Assembly: GCF_000526515.1 (NCBI RefSeq)
Contig: NZ_JAGF01000001.1
Coordinates: forward strand, 1,364,001-1,428,000
DNA length: 64,000 nt
From: Cellulomonas sp. KRMCY2
GTDB lineage: Bacteria; Actinomycetota; Actinomycetes; Actinomycetales; Cellulomonadaceae
Direction of reading: 5' to 3'
Made by a program: the position numbers and the translations under genes. Positions 18,687 through 26,803 of this stretch are shown one piece after another (the first letter of the stretch is position 1; each line of letters begins with the position of its first letter). A model generated the notes under the pieces. That model was given only the letters and a program-made list of their open reading frames with translations, ran no database searches and had not been told where the DNA came from.

Positions 18687-19361
18687 GTGACCGCCGACGA
18701 CGCCCTTCGGGTCCTGCTCCTGCCGGGCGGCCCGGAGTTCCACGTGCCGGGCCAGATCGCAGCGACGCTGGCCCGGCTCGTGTCGGGCCCGCCGGGACGA
18801 GCCGCTGTCTGCGACCTGGTCGACGACCTCGACATCCTGGCCGACGGCGCGATGCTGGCCGAGTACGACCTCGTCGTGCCGGTCTGGACCGAGGGGGCTC
18901 TGACGGAGGCACAGGCCCACGGGCTCGAGTCCGCCGTGCGCGGTGGCACCGGTCTGGGGTGCATCCACGGCGCGGCCGCCGCCTTCCGCCTGTCGGCGAC
19001 CTACCAGGGGCTCGTCGGCGGTCAGTTCGTCGACCACCCCGGAGGCGAGATCCCCTACACGGTGACCGTCGACAGGAGCCACGTCGTGACGGCCTCGGTC
19101 CCCGACTTCGCCGTCACGACCGAGAAGTACTACCTGCACGTGGACCCGGCCAACCGCGTGCTGGCGACCACACGTTTCGACGGTGACTTCGGTCCGCTGT
19201 CCAGCAACGGAGCGGTGGTGATGCCGGTCGCATGGACCCGCACCTACGGGACAGGTCGGGTCTTCTACTGCGCGCTGGGGCACCGACCCGACGTCCTGGA
19301 GGCACCGGCCGTCAGTCGCCTGATGGCTCGGGGCCTGCGTTGGGCGGCCGGGGCCCTCTGA
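18687..19361 (+). CDS. ThuA-like (trehalose-utilisation family) protein
   Basis: A 224-residue protein of the ThuA fold, related to class I glutamine amidotransferases. It contains VLLLPGGPEFHVPGQI, YDLVVPVWTEGALTEAQ, a GLGCIHGAAAAFRL elbow, GGQFVDHPGG, and the C-terminal VFYCALGHRPD. The GTG at 18687 is preferred because AGGAGG lies just upstream, although the frame is open further back. ThuA in rhizobia takes part in conversion of imported disaccharides to 3-keto derivatives; here the role is unknown. It is divergent from the importer 1 operon, shares its operator type and converges on the second LacI gene, so it is likely part of the same sugar response. Confidence 0.8.
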   Translation: MTADDALRVLLLPGGPEFHVPGQIAATLARLVSGPPGRAAVCDLVDDLDILADGAMLAEYDLVVPVWTEGALTEAQAHGLESAVRGGTGLGCIHGAAAAFRLSATYQGLVGGQFVDHPGGEIPYTVTVDRSHVVTASVPDFAVTTEKYYLHVDPANRVLATTRFDGDFGPLSSNGAVVMPVAWTRTYGTGRVFYCALGHRPDVLEAPAVSRLMARGLRWAAGAL

Positions 19362-19385
19362 GCGTGCGCGGCGGGCCACTCTCGC

Positions 19386-20417
19386 TCAGGTCGACGAGCG
19401 CACCACCAGCGTCGGGGGGAGCGTGATGGCTGCGGGCGGCCCGCCGTCGATGACGTCCAGCAGCAACCGGACCATCTCCCGCGAGATCCGCTCGAACGGC
19501 TGACGGATCGTGGTCAGCGCCGGATGGAGGCTCGCTGCGAGCCCCGCGTCGTCGAACCCGCCGACAGCGACGTCCTGCGGCACCCGGTACCCGTGAGCGG
19601 TCAGCACAGCCAAGGCACCGGCTGCCGTCAGGTCGGACGCGGCGAAGACAGCATCCAGGTCGAGGTCTCGATCCAGCAGCGCCTGCATCGCGTGCCTGCC
19701 CCCCTCCCGCGTGTAGTCCCCGTGCACGACGAGCGCCGGGTCGAAGAGGTCCCCCAGCTCACGGCGGTAGCCCTCCAGGCGCTTGACCCCGCCAGCCGTG
19801 TCCAGCGGGCCGGTGATCGTCGCGATGCGTCGTCGCCCTCGCTCGAGCAGGTGTCGCACCATGGCCCGCGATCCGTCGATCTCGTCGGCCTCGACGTAGC
19901 CCACCCGCCCCTCGAACCCCAGCGGTGCACCGCACGCCACGGTCGGGACGCCCTTGCTCAGCAGCGAGTCGATCACCGGGCTGCTGGCGTGCGACGAGAC
20001 CACGAGCACCCCGTCGACGTGCCCCGCGGCCACGTAGTCCACGATCCGACGACGCTCGCCCTCGTCCCCGGCGACCATCAGGAGCATCGGCATTCCCAGC
20101 TCCGCCAGCGCCCGGGTGGACCCGCGGAGCAGGATCGAGAAGATCGGCTGCTCGAAGAGCATGTGCTGGGGCTCGGTCAGCAGGAACGCCACGGAGTTCG
20201 ACCGTCCGGTCACCAGGCTCCGGGCGTGCTTGTTCGCGTGGTACCCGGTGACCCGGATCGCCTCGTTGACCGCGACGAGCGCCTCGGGGGAGACCCAGTG
20301 CCCGCCGTTGAGGACGCGCGACACCGTCCCGCGTGAGACACCGGCGACCGCGGCGACATCCTTGATCGTCGGCGCGCGGCGGGGTCGGGTCCCTGTCTGA
20401 CTGCTCGAGAGGTCCAC
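19386..20417 (-). CDS. LacI-family transcriptional regulator (paralogue 2)
   Basis: A 343-residue LacI/GalR repressor with helix-turn-helix TIKDVAAVAGVSRGTVSRVL and a sugar-sensor domain ending PPTLVVRSST. It mirrors the regulator at 5242-6279 almost throughout (shared blocks LVTGRSNSVAFLLTEPQH, ARSLVTG, HGDYTREGG, QPFERIS). The GTG at 20417 gives a normal LacI start; upstream in-frame starts would add up to 46 atypical residues. No clear ribosome binding site is seen, so leaderless translation is possible. It lies between the ThuA gene and the divergent GH42 gene and is a candidate to bind the CTGTGA-N4-TCACAG operators. Confidence 0.9.
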   Translation of the reverse strand: MDLSSSQTGTRPRRAPTIKDVAAVAGVSRGTVSRVLNGGHWVSPEALVAVNEAIRVTGYHANKHARSLVTGRSNSVAFLLTEPQHMLFEQPIFSILLRGSTRALAELGMPMLLMVAGDEGERRRIVDYVAAGHVDGVLVVSSHASSPVIDSLLSKGVPTVACGAPLGFEGRVGYVEADEIDGSRAMVRHLLERGRRRIATITGPLDTAGGVKRLEGYRRELGDLFDPALVVHGDYTREGGRHAMQALLDRDLDLDAVFAASDLTAAGALAVLTAHGYRVPQDVAVGGFDDAGLAASLHPALTTIRQPFERISREMVRLLLDVIDGGPPAAITLPPTLVVRSST

Positions 20418-20636
20418 AAGGCGCGAGCCTAGGCGAACTCCGGCGCGCGGAGCAGGACCGGCATCGGGACGGCGACGCGCGCCGGGCAACCGGCCCCGAC
20501 CACGGGTCAAGGCTGTGCACGTTCGCAGTCCAGGGGACCCGTGTGTCCTTGTCAAACGCGCGTGACTGGTGTTCTCTTACAGCAGTTGCGGCGGACGCTG
20601 CCTGAGATCGCGCACAGTCAGTGCCAGGAGGAGCCC

Positions 20637-22769
20637 ATGAAGTCGGACACGGCCATGCTGTCCCTGCGGGGCGGTGCGGACCTCCCGACCCCCGGAGCGC
20701 AGTCCGCCACCACCGGATGGCTGCCGGGAGTGACCTCGATCTGCTACGGCGGCGACTACAACCCCGAGCAGTGGCCGGAGGAGGTCTGGGAGCAGGACGT
20801 CGCCCTGATGTCCGAGGCCGGCGTGAACCTGGTCAGCATCGGGATCTTCGCCTGGGGCCTGCTCGAGCCCCGCGAGGGCGAGTTCGACTTCGTCTGGCTG
20901 GACCGGCTGTTCGCGCTGCTGCACTCCGCCGGCATCCGGATCGACCTGGGGACACCGACGGCCTCACCGCCGGCGTGGTTCTTCCACAGCTACCCGGACG
21001 CCCGCGTCGTGACGCGCGAGGGCACCGTCCTGGGGTTCGGCTCGCGCGGCATGGCCAGCCCGTCCTCGGCCGACTACCGCCGCCTGAGCACCCGGATCGC
21101 CCGCGAGCTCGCCCGGCGCTACGGCCGCCACCCTGCGCTGGCGATGTGGCACGTCCACAACGAGTACGGCGCCCCGGTGTCGGAGTGCTACTCGGCGGCC
21201 AGCAGCGCCGCCTTCCGCACCTGGCTGCGGGCCCGCTACGGAACGCTCGACGTCCTCAACGCCGCCTGGGGCACCGCGTTCTGGGGTCAGACCTACGGCA
21301 GCTGGGAGCACATCTCGGCACCGTCGGCCACGCCGAGCGTCATCAACCCGACCCAACGGCTCGACTTCTCGCGGTACACCTCCGACGCGCTCCTGGCGTG
21401 CTTCGTCGCCGAGCGCGACGCGATCCGCGCCGAGTCGCCCGGCATCCCGGTCACGACCAACTTCATGGCCGGTGCCTGCCCGTCGGTCGACCTGTGGCGC
21501 TGGGCCCGCGAGGTCGACATCGTCTCCAACGACCACTACCTGACCGCAGCGGACCGGCGCGGGCACGTCGGCCTGGCGATGGCCGCGGATCTGACCCGGT
21601 CGGTGGCCGGCGGACGGCCCTGGATCCTGATGGAGCACTCGACGTCCGGGGTGAACTGGCAGCCGCGCAACGTGGCCAAGCGGGCCGGCGAGATGCGCCG
21701 CAACGCGCTGTCCCACCTGGGCCGGGGTGCCGACGCGATCATGTTCTTCCAGTGGCGCGCATCGCGCAGCGGTGCCGAGAAGTTCCACTCGGCGATGGTT
21801 CCGCACGCCGGCACGACGAGCCGGATCTGGACCGAGGTGCGCGAGCTCGGCGCCGAGCTCGGGCAGCTGGCCGAGGTGCTCGGCTCGACCGTCACGGCCG
21901 ATGTCGCCGTCCTGTGGGACTGGGAGTCCTTCTGGGCCCAGGACCAGGAGTGGCGGCCGAGCGAGGACCTGTCGCACCGCGAGCGCGTCGCGGCCTTCTA
22001 CGACCGGCTCTGGCGCGACGGCCTCACCGTCGACTTCGCCCACCCCGAGGCGGACCTGTCCGCCTACCGGCTCGTCGTCGCACCCGCCGCCTACCTGGTC
22101 ACCGCCCGGGCCGCCGAGAACCTGCGCCGGTACGTCGAGGGCGGCGGGACGCTCGTCGTGTCCTACTTCGCCGGCATCGTCGACGAGAACGACGCCGTGC
22201 ACGACGGCGGGTTCGGCGCGCCGCTGCGCGAGGTGCTCGGGCTCACCGTCGAGGAGTTCCTGCCGCTGCGCGACGGCGAGCAGGTGCACCTCGACCTGCC
22301 GGGCATGGTCGGCGACGTGTGGACCGACGACATCGTCCTCCACGGCGCGCAGGTGGTCGCGCGGTACGTCGACGGGCCTGCCGCGGGACAGCCGGCGATC
22401 ACCCGGAACGGGCTCGGTGCAGGGTCCGCCTGGTACGTGTCGACCCGGCTCGACGTCGACGGTCTGGCCGTCCTGCTCGGCTCGGCCTACCAGGACGCCG
22501 GGCTCGAGCCCTCGCGGCTGCCGGCGGAGCTCGAGGTCGTCCGGCGCCACGGCGAGCACGCCGACTACGTCGTGGCCGTCAACCACGGCGACGACGCGGC
22601 CGTGCTGCTCCAGGCGGGAGTCGATCTGCGCACCGGCCGGGAGCGGCCCGAGCACGAGGTCCCCGCGGGGGCGCCGTCGTGCTCCGCGCCCCGCGCCCCG
22701 CGGCGTCCTCGGCTGCGCCGACGTCCTAGAACGCGACGATCACCTGGACGAGCAGGATCTTCACGATGA
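20637..22769 (+). CDS. GH42 beta-galactosidase, C-terminus frameshifted
   Basis: GH42 enzymes release galactose from galacto-oligosaccharides in the cytoplasm. The frame opens with a strong AGGAGGAG site before ATG 20637, and the catalytic domain starts CYGGDYNPEQWPEEVW. The acid/base Glu is in WHVHNEYGAPVS and the nucleophile Glu in ILMEHSTSGVNW. The trimerisation domain and a C-terminal beta domain follow. Near 22667-22671 (a run of five G) the frame appears to slip. The expected ending is GGAVVLRAPRP, in the +1 frame, stopping at 22729. Instead this frame continues with an Arg/Pro-rich tail to 22769 and runs into the convergent transporter gene. A missing G, real or a sequencing error, explains this; the catalytic part is intact. 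Confidence 0.85.
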   Translation: MKSDTAMLSLRGGADLPTPGAQSATTGWLPGVTSICYGGDYNPEQWPEEVWEQDVALMSEAGVNLVSIGIFAWGLLEPREGEFDFVWLDRLFALLHSAGIRIDLGTPTASPPAWFFHSYPDARVVTREGTVLGFGSRGMASPSSADYRRLSTRIARELARRYGRHPALAMWHVHNEYGAPVSECYSAASSAAFRTWLRARYGTLDVLNAAWGTAFWGQTYGSWEHISAPSATPSVINPTQRLDFSRYTSDALLACFVAERDAIRAESPGIPVTTNFMAGACPSVDLWRWAREVDIVSNDHYLTAADRRGHVGLAMAADLTRSVAGGRPWILMEHSTSGVNWQPRNVAKRAGEMRRNALSHLGRGADAIMFFQWRASRSGAEKFHSAMVPHAGTTSRIWTEVRELGAELGQLAEVLGSTVTADVAVLWDWESFWAQDQEWRPSEDLSHRERVAAFYDRLWRDGLTVDFAHPEADLSAYRLVVAPAAYLVTARAAENLRRYVEGGGTLVVSYFAGIVDENDAVHDGGFGAPLREVLGLTVEEFLPLRDGEQVHLDLPGMVGDVWTDDIVLHGAQVVARYVDGPAAGQPAITRNGLGAGSAWYVSTRLDVDGLAVLLGSAYQDAGLEPSRLPAELEVVRRHGEHADYVVAVNHGDDAAVLLQAGVDLRTGRERPEHEVPAGAPSCSAPRAPRRPRLRRRPRTRRSPGRAGSSR

Positions 22770-24299
22770 TCCCGAGGGCGAAGAGGGCCGCGTACCCCGC
22801 CTCGACGCGCTCGTCGGTCACCCGGGACGCGGCGTAGGCCAGGACCGCCGGCTGTCCGACGAGGCCGGCGAGGGCTCCGGCCGCCCGCGGGGCGCTGACC
22901 CCGACGAGGCGCCCGCCGAGCACGAACAGCACCGCGGAGATCCCGATCACGGTGGTCGCCGTGATCACCACGCGCAGGCCGGTGGCGGTGAAGGCCTGGC
23001 TGGCGAAGGCCTGGCCCGAGGCCAGCCCGACGGCGGCGAGGAAGAAGAGCAGGCCGAGCTGGCGGATCGTCAGGTTCGCGGCGTGCGGCATGCCCCAGAC
23101 GAGCGGACCGGTCCGTTCGAGGCGCCCGAGCACCATGCCGACCAGGAGCGGTCCGGCCGCCGAGCCGAGCGCGAACGCGGCGCCGCCCGGCAGCGGGAAC
23201 GTGATGAGCCCGACGAGCAGGCCGAGCGCCATGCCGATGCCCACCGTGACCGCGTCGATCTCGGACACCCGACGCTCGGAGTCACCGAAGAACCGCGACA
23301 CGGCGTCGAGCTCGTCCCGCGGCACGACGGCGAGGACCCGGTCCCCCAGCTCGAGGGTCAGGTCGTCGCGTGCGAGCAGGTCGAGGTCCCCGCGACGCAC
23401 CCGGGTCACGACGCCGTCGAACCGACCCGGCATGTCGATCTCGGCGATCGTGCGTCCGGCGAGGCGCCGGTCGGAGACGACGAACCGCTGGTAGTCCACG
23501 CTCGTGCGGTCGTGCGCGAGGTGCTCGTCGAGCCGATGACCCAGCTGGGCGATGGCGCGGTCCACCGCCGGTCCGGGGCCGACGACGACGACCTGGTCGC
23601 CGACCCGTAGCCGCTCGTCGGGGCTGACCACGCGGGTGCGCCCGTCGCGGGACAGGTAGGAGAGGCGCACGGCCTGCTCGGCGAAGCCGGGGAGGTCGCC
23701 GAGCCGGATCGGCCGCTCGACCTCGGCCGTCGCGGCCTCGAGCCCGATCCCCGCGGCGGGCTGGGGTCGCGGCTCGCCGGCCACCGACGTCCGACGGTCA
23801 TCGCCACGACGAGGATGGCGACGGTCACGCCGATCGGGTAGCCGAGGGAGTAGCCGACGGCGGGCTCCTGGCTGCCGGTCGCCGCCGTCGCTGCCGCGAG
23901 CGCGGGGGTGGACGTCAGCGCCCCGGTGAAGGCACCCGCGCCGAGCTCGGGGCTCAGGCCGACCAACCGTCCGACCAGCACGGCCGTCGTGCCACCGATC
24001 ACCAGGACGGCGATCCCGACCGCCATCAGCGGGAGCTGTCGTCGCAGGTCCCGGAAGAAGGTGCTGCCCGCCGCGAGGCCCACGGTGTAGACGAAGAGGG
24101 CGAGACCGAGGGTCTGGACCAGGGCGAGTCCCTCGCCGAGCCGCGGGTCGGCCGCACCGAGGGCGAGCCCGACGAACAGCGCACCGGCCGCCCCGAACCG
24201 CACCGGCCCGATCGGCACCGCCCCCAGGGCGGTCCCCAGCGCCACGACCACGAAGATCGTCAGCAGCGGCGACGCCGCCAGCACCTCCAGCACCCGCAC
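22726..24299 (-). pseudogene. AspT-type (aspartate:alanine exchanger family) transporter, split by a frameshift
   Basis: Two overlapping frames on the complement together make one AAE-family membrane transporter. The 5' part (GTG at 24299 to about 23785) encodes the first hydrophobic half, with LVIGGTTAVLVGRLVGLSPELG and FTGALTSTPALAAAT. The 3' part (about 23784 to 22726) encodes two TrkA-C domains (LRVGDQVVVVGPG, ELGDRVLAVVPRDEL) and the second hydrophobic half (GLLVGLITFPLPGGAAFALG). The join needs one extra base near 23780-23795, around VAMTVGRR/AGEPRPQP. Such proteins normally run to about 520-560 residues, matching the sum. Either the gene is broken or one base was lost in sequencing. 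The stop shares bases with the restored end of GH42. Confidence 0.8.
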
Positions 24300-24435
24300 C
24301 CCCCGACCGTACCGGCCTCCTCGCGCGGGAGCTGTCGGACCCCGATCCGCTCCGCGCGCCCGCGAGTCTGCTGCTCGGGGGATTTCACCCGCGGTAGGGC
24401 TTCGGTTCCGGGGCTGGAACGCCGAATCTGAAGGC

Positions 24436-24744
24436 ATGGGTGAGGTGATGGTGTTCCGGCGTCGCATGCGCGACGGCGAGACCCGCCTGCCCGAGAGCCG
24501 TGGACCCGAGCCCCGGAGCTTCGACGGGTCGCAGTCCGCGGGCCCGGCCGGCTGCGAGGCCCTCGACCCGACGGACCCCGACGCCTACGGTGAGCCGCTC
24601 CCGATCGCCACGCTCATCGCCCGCGCCTTCGGCGTCACCGGCCAGATCCTGGTCGGTCCCCCGCGCCCCCAGGACGCGTCGGGAGCCGAGACAGGCCCCG
24701 CGGGCCGACGTCGTCACCTGCGGCTGGTCCGCGCCGAGAGCTGA
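24436..24744 (+). CDS. Hypothetical protein, possible small gene
   Basis: An open frame of 102 codons between the transporter and an ABC-ATPase remnant. It encodes a Pro/Gly/Arg-rich protein with one more ordered stretch, PLPIATLIARAFGVTGQILV. I do not recognise it. GAAGG lies close to the ATG at 24436 and GTGAGG close to a second ATG at 24448, so the start is unsettled. The codon pattern is GC-rich like its neighbours. The upstream region 24300-24435 shows nothing else. It could be non-coding. Confidence 0.35.
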   Translation: MGEVMVFRRRMRDGETRLPESRGPEPRSFDGSQSAGPAGCEALDPTDPDAYGEPLPIATLIARAFGVTGQILVGPPRPQDASGAETGPAGRRRHLRLVRAES

Positions 24745-24794
24745 CGCCGTACCCGACGCCCTGCCCCACGCCGTACCCGTCACCGGCCGGCGCC

Positions 24795-24984
24795 CTACGC
24801 CGTGGTGAGTCGTCCGTCGATCATCTCCAGGACGCGGTCGCAGTGCTCGAGCACGTCATGGTCGTGGGTGACCATCACCGTCGCCACCCCGAACTCGTGC
24901 GTCTCGCGTGCCAGCAGCCCGACGACCTCGTGGCTGCGCCTGCGGTCCAGTGCAGCGGTGGGCTCGTCGACCAGGACCCCTCGA
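24795..24984 (-). pseudogene. Remnant of an ABC transporter ATPase (MacB/LolD type), C-terminal end only
   Basis: The complement encodes GVLVDEPTAALDRRRSHEVV, then ATVMVTHDHDVLEHCDRVLEMIDGRLTTA and a stop. These are the Walker B, D-loop, H-loop His and C-terminal strand of an export ATPase. Walker A, the Q-loop and the LSGGQ signature are missing; upstream of LVDEP the frame loses all similarity. The rightward ABC ATPase starts 13 bases beyond the break. This is a decayed gene end, probably left after a deletion or insertion event. Confidence 0.75.
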
Positions 24985-24996
24985 GAGGACCGAACC

Positions 24997-25932
24997 GTGA
25001 CCAGGACCGGCACTGTCGCCCCACCGGTCGTCCAGGTGGAGCACCTGCGCAAGACGTACGGCACCAAGGTGGCCGTCGACGACGTCTCGCTGACCGTCGA
25101 GAAGGGCGAGATCGTCGGCATCCTCGGCCCGAACGGCGCCGGGAAGACCACGACCGTCGAGATGATCGCGGGTCTGCGGGTGCCGGACGCCGGCGACGTC
25201 CGGGTGCTCGGCCTGGACCCGCAGCGTGACGGCCCGGCTCTCCGCGAGCGGCTCGGCCTGCAGCTCCAGGAGAGCGAGATGCCCGCGAAGATCACCGTGC
25301 AGGAGGCGCTCGACCTGTACGCGTCGTTCTACGCGAAGCCCGCCGACCCGGCCGACCTCATCCGCGACCTCGGGCTCACCGATCGACGCGACACCCAGTT
25401 CCGCCGGCTGTCCGGCGGCCAGAAGCAGCGGCTCTCGGTCGCGCTGGCGCTCGTCGGGAACCCGGAGGTGGCGATCCTCGACGAGCTCACCACGGGCCTC
25501 GACCCGCAGGCGCGGCGCGAGACGTGGGGGGTGATCGAGCGGATCCGCGACCGCGGCGTCACGATCCTGCTGGTCACGCACTACATGGAGGAGGCCGAGC
25601 GGCTCGCCGACCGGGTCCTGCTCATCGACGCCGGTCGGGTGGTCGCCGAGGGCACCCCGGCGCAGCTGGCCGCCCGCACCACCGCCCAGACCGTCCGGTT
25701 CACCGTTCGGGAGGCACTGCCCGCCGGGCTGCTCGAGCGGCTCCCGGGCGTGGCGGCGGTCACCGTCAGCGGCACCGACTACGAGGTGCGCGGCGCCGAG
25801 ATGGCCGTCGACGTCGTGCTCGCCGTCACCGGCGCGGGTCTGCGCCCCCAGCACCTCCGCGTGGAGCAGGGCTCACTCGAGGAGGCGTTCGTGTCCATCG
25901 TCACCGCCGGCGCTGCCGGAAGGGAGGCCTGA
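24997..25932 (+). CDS. ABC exporter ATP-binding protein (DrrA/CcmA type)
   Basis: A 311-residue ATPase: Walker A GILGPNGAGKTTTVEMI, signature FRRLSGGQKQRLSVALAL, Walker B VAILDELTTGLDPQ and H-loop LLVTHYMEEAERLAD. The Walker B Glu is present (ILDE), although Leu replaces the Pro of the usual DEPT. The DrrA-like C-terminal domain follows. The GTG at 24997 has GAGAGGA upstream; earlier in-frame codons lie inside the ATPase remnant on the other strand. It is coupled to the permease at 25934. Such pairs export drugs or lipids; the substrate is unknown. Confidence 0.9.
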   Translation: MTRTGTVAPPVVQVEHLRKTYGTKVAVDDVSLTVEKGEIVGILGPNGAGKTTTVEMIAGLRVPDAGDVRVLGLDPQRDGPALRERLGLQLQESEMPAKITVQEALDLYASFYAKPADPADLIRDLGLTDRRDTQFRRLSGGQKQRLSVALALVGNPEVAILDELTTGLDPQARRETWGVIERIRDRGVTILLVTHYMEEAERLADRVLLIDAGRVVAEGTPAQLAARTTAQTVRFTVREALPAGLLERLPGVAAVTVSGTDYEVRGAEMAVDVVLAVTGAGLRPQHLRVEQGSLEEAFVSIVTAGAAGREA

Positions 25933-25933
25933 G

Positions 25934-26740
25934 ATGACCACCACCACCGTCGGCCGTCCCCGTGCCACCGGGACGGCCCGCAGCCCGCGCGTCCTCGCGG
26001 CGCTCACCGCGTCGGAGGGCCGGCTGTACCTGCGCGAACCGGCCAACGTGTTCTTCGGTCTGTTCTTCCCGGCCGTGCTGCTGCTCGGCCTGGGCCTGCT
26101 CATGCCGTGGGCCGACGAGCCGTTCAGCGAGACCGACCCCGTCCTGTCCCAGGTCACGGCGATCACCGGCTACACGCCGATCGTCCTGGCGCTGGCCATC
26201 GGCACGGTCGCCTACTCGACCTTCCCGCCCACCATGGGCGCCTACCGCGAGAAGGGCGTCCTGCGGCGTCTGTCGACGACGCCCATACCGCCGTCACGGC
26301 TGCTGGTCGCCCAGCTGCTGGTGAACATCGGCATGCTCGTCGTGGCGTCCGGCCTCGCGGTGGCGGGTGGGGCGCTCGTGCTGGACATCGGGATGCCCAA
26401 GGACGTGGGGGTCACGCTGCTCGCGTTCGTCGTGGGTGCGGCCGCCTCGATGTCCGTGGGCTCGCTCATCGCCGCACTCGCGCCGACCGCCGGCGCGTCG
26501 ACAGGTGCCGGCATGCTCGTCTACATGACCTCGCTGTTCTTCGCCGGGGTCTGGTTCCCGCTCCCGCTGATGCCCGAGGTCGTGCAGACGATCAGTCGGT
26601 TCACCCCGCTCGGTGCGGCGTCGCAGGCGCTCGCCGCCGGCTGGTACGAGGGCCGCTTCCCGGGCATCGAGCTGCTCGTGCTGGCGGTCTGGACCGCCGT
26701 GCTCGTGCCGCTCGCGGCGCGGCTGTTCCGCTGGACCTGA
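25934..26740 (+). CDS. ABC-2 type exporter permease (DrrB type)
   Basis: A 268-residue inner-membrane protein with six predicted helices, beginning with LYLREPANVFFGLFFPAVLLL and including the conserved REKGVLRRLSTTPI loop and a C-terminal FTPLGAASQAL segment. These are hallmarks of the ABC-2 permease family. It starts 1 base after the ATPase stop and is closed by a strong terminator, so the two genes form a self-contained exporter. Confidence 0.9.
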   Translation: MTTTTVGRPRATGTARSPRVLAALTASEGRLYLREPANVFFGLFFPAVLLLGLGLLMPWADEPFSETDPVLSQVTAITGYTPIVLALAIGTVAYSTFPPTMGAYREKGVLRRLSTTPIPPSRLLVAQLLVNIGMLVVASGLAVAGGALVLDIGMPKDVGVTLLAFVVGAAASMSVGSLIAALAPTAGASTGAGMLVYMTSLFFAGVWFPLPLMPEVVQTISRFTPLGAASQALAAGWYEGRFPGIELLVLAVWTAVLVPLAARLFRWT

Positions 26741-26775
26741 CCGCGCCCCGACCGGACGGGTCGGGGCGCGGTCAG
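26737..26775. terminator. Bidirectional terminator, 17-base perfect stem
   Basis: 26737-26753 pairs perfectly with 26759-26775 around the loop GGACG. It includes the stop codon of the exporter permease and lies 29 bases beyond the convergent GH51 stop, so it can serve both. Confidence 0.82.
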
Positions 26776-26803
26776 TCGCCCGTGGGACCGGCGACGACGA
26801 CTC

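Noticed and set aside
20549-20577. TTGTCA followed by TTCTCT as a GH42 promoter
   Set aside because: The -10 match is poor and no operator palindrome is present nearby.
24802-24996. Upstream extension of the DrrA-like ATPase start
   Set aside because: It overlaps the ATPase remnant on the other strand; the GTG at 24997 has a good ribosome binding site and a normal family start.
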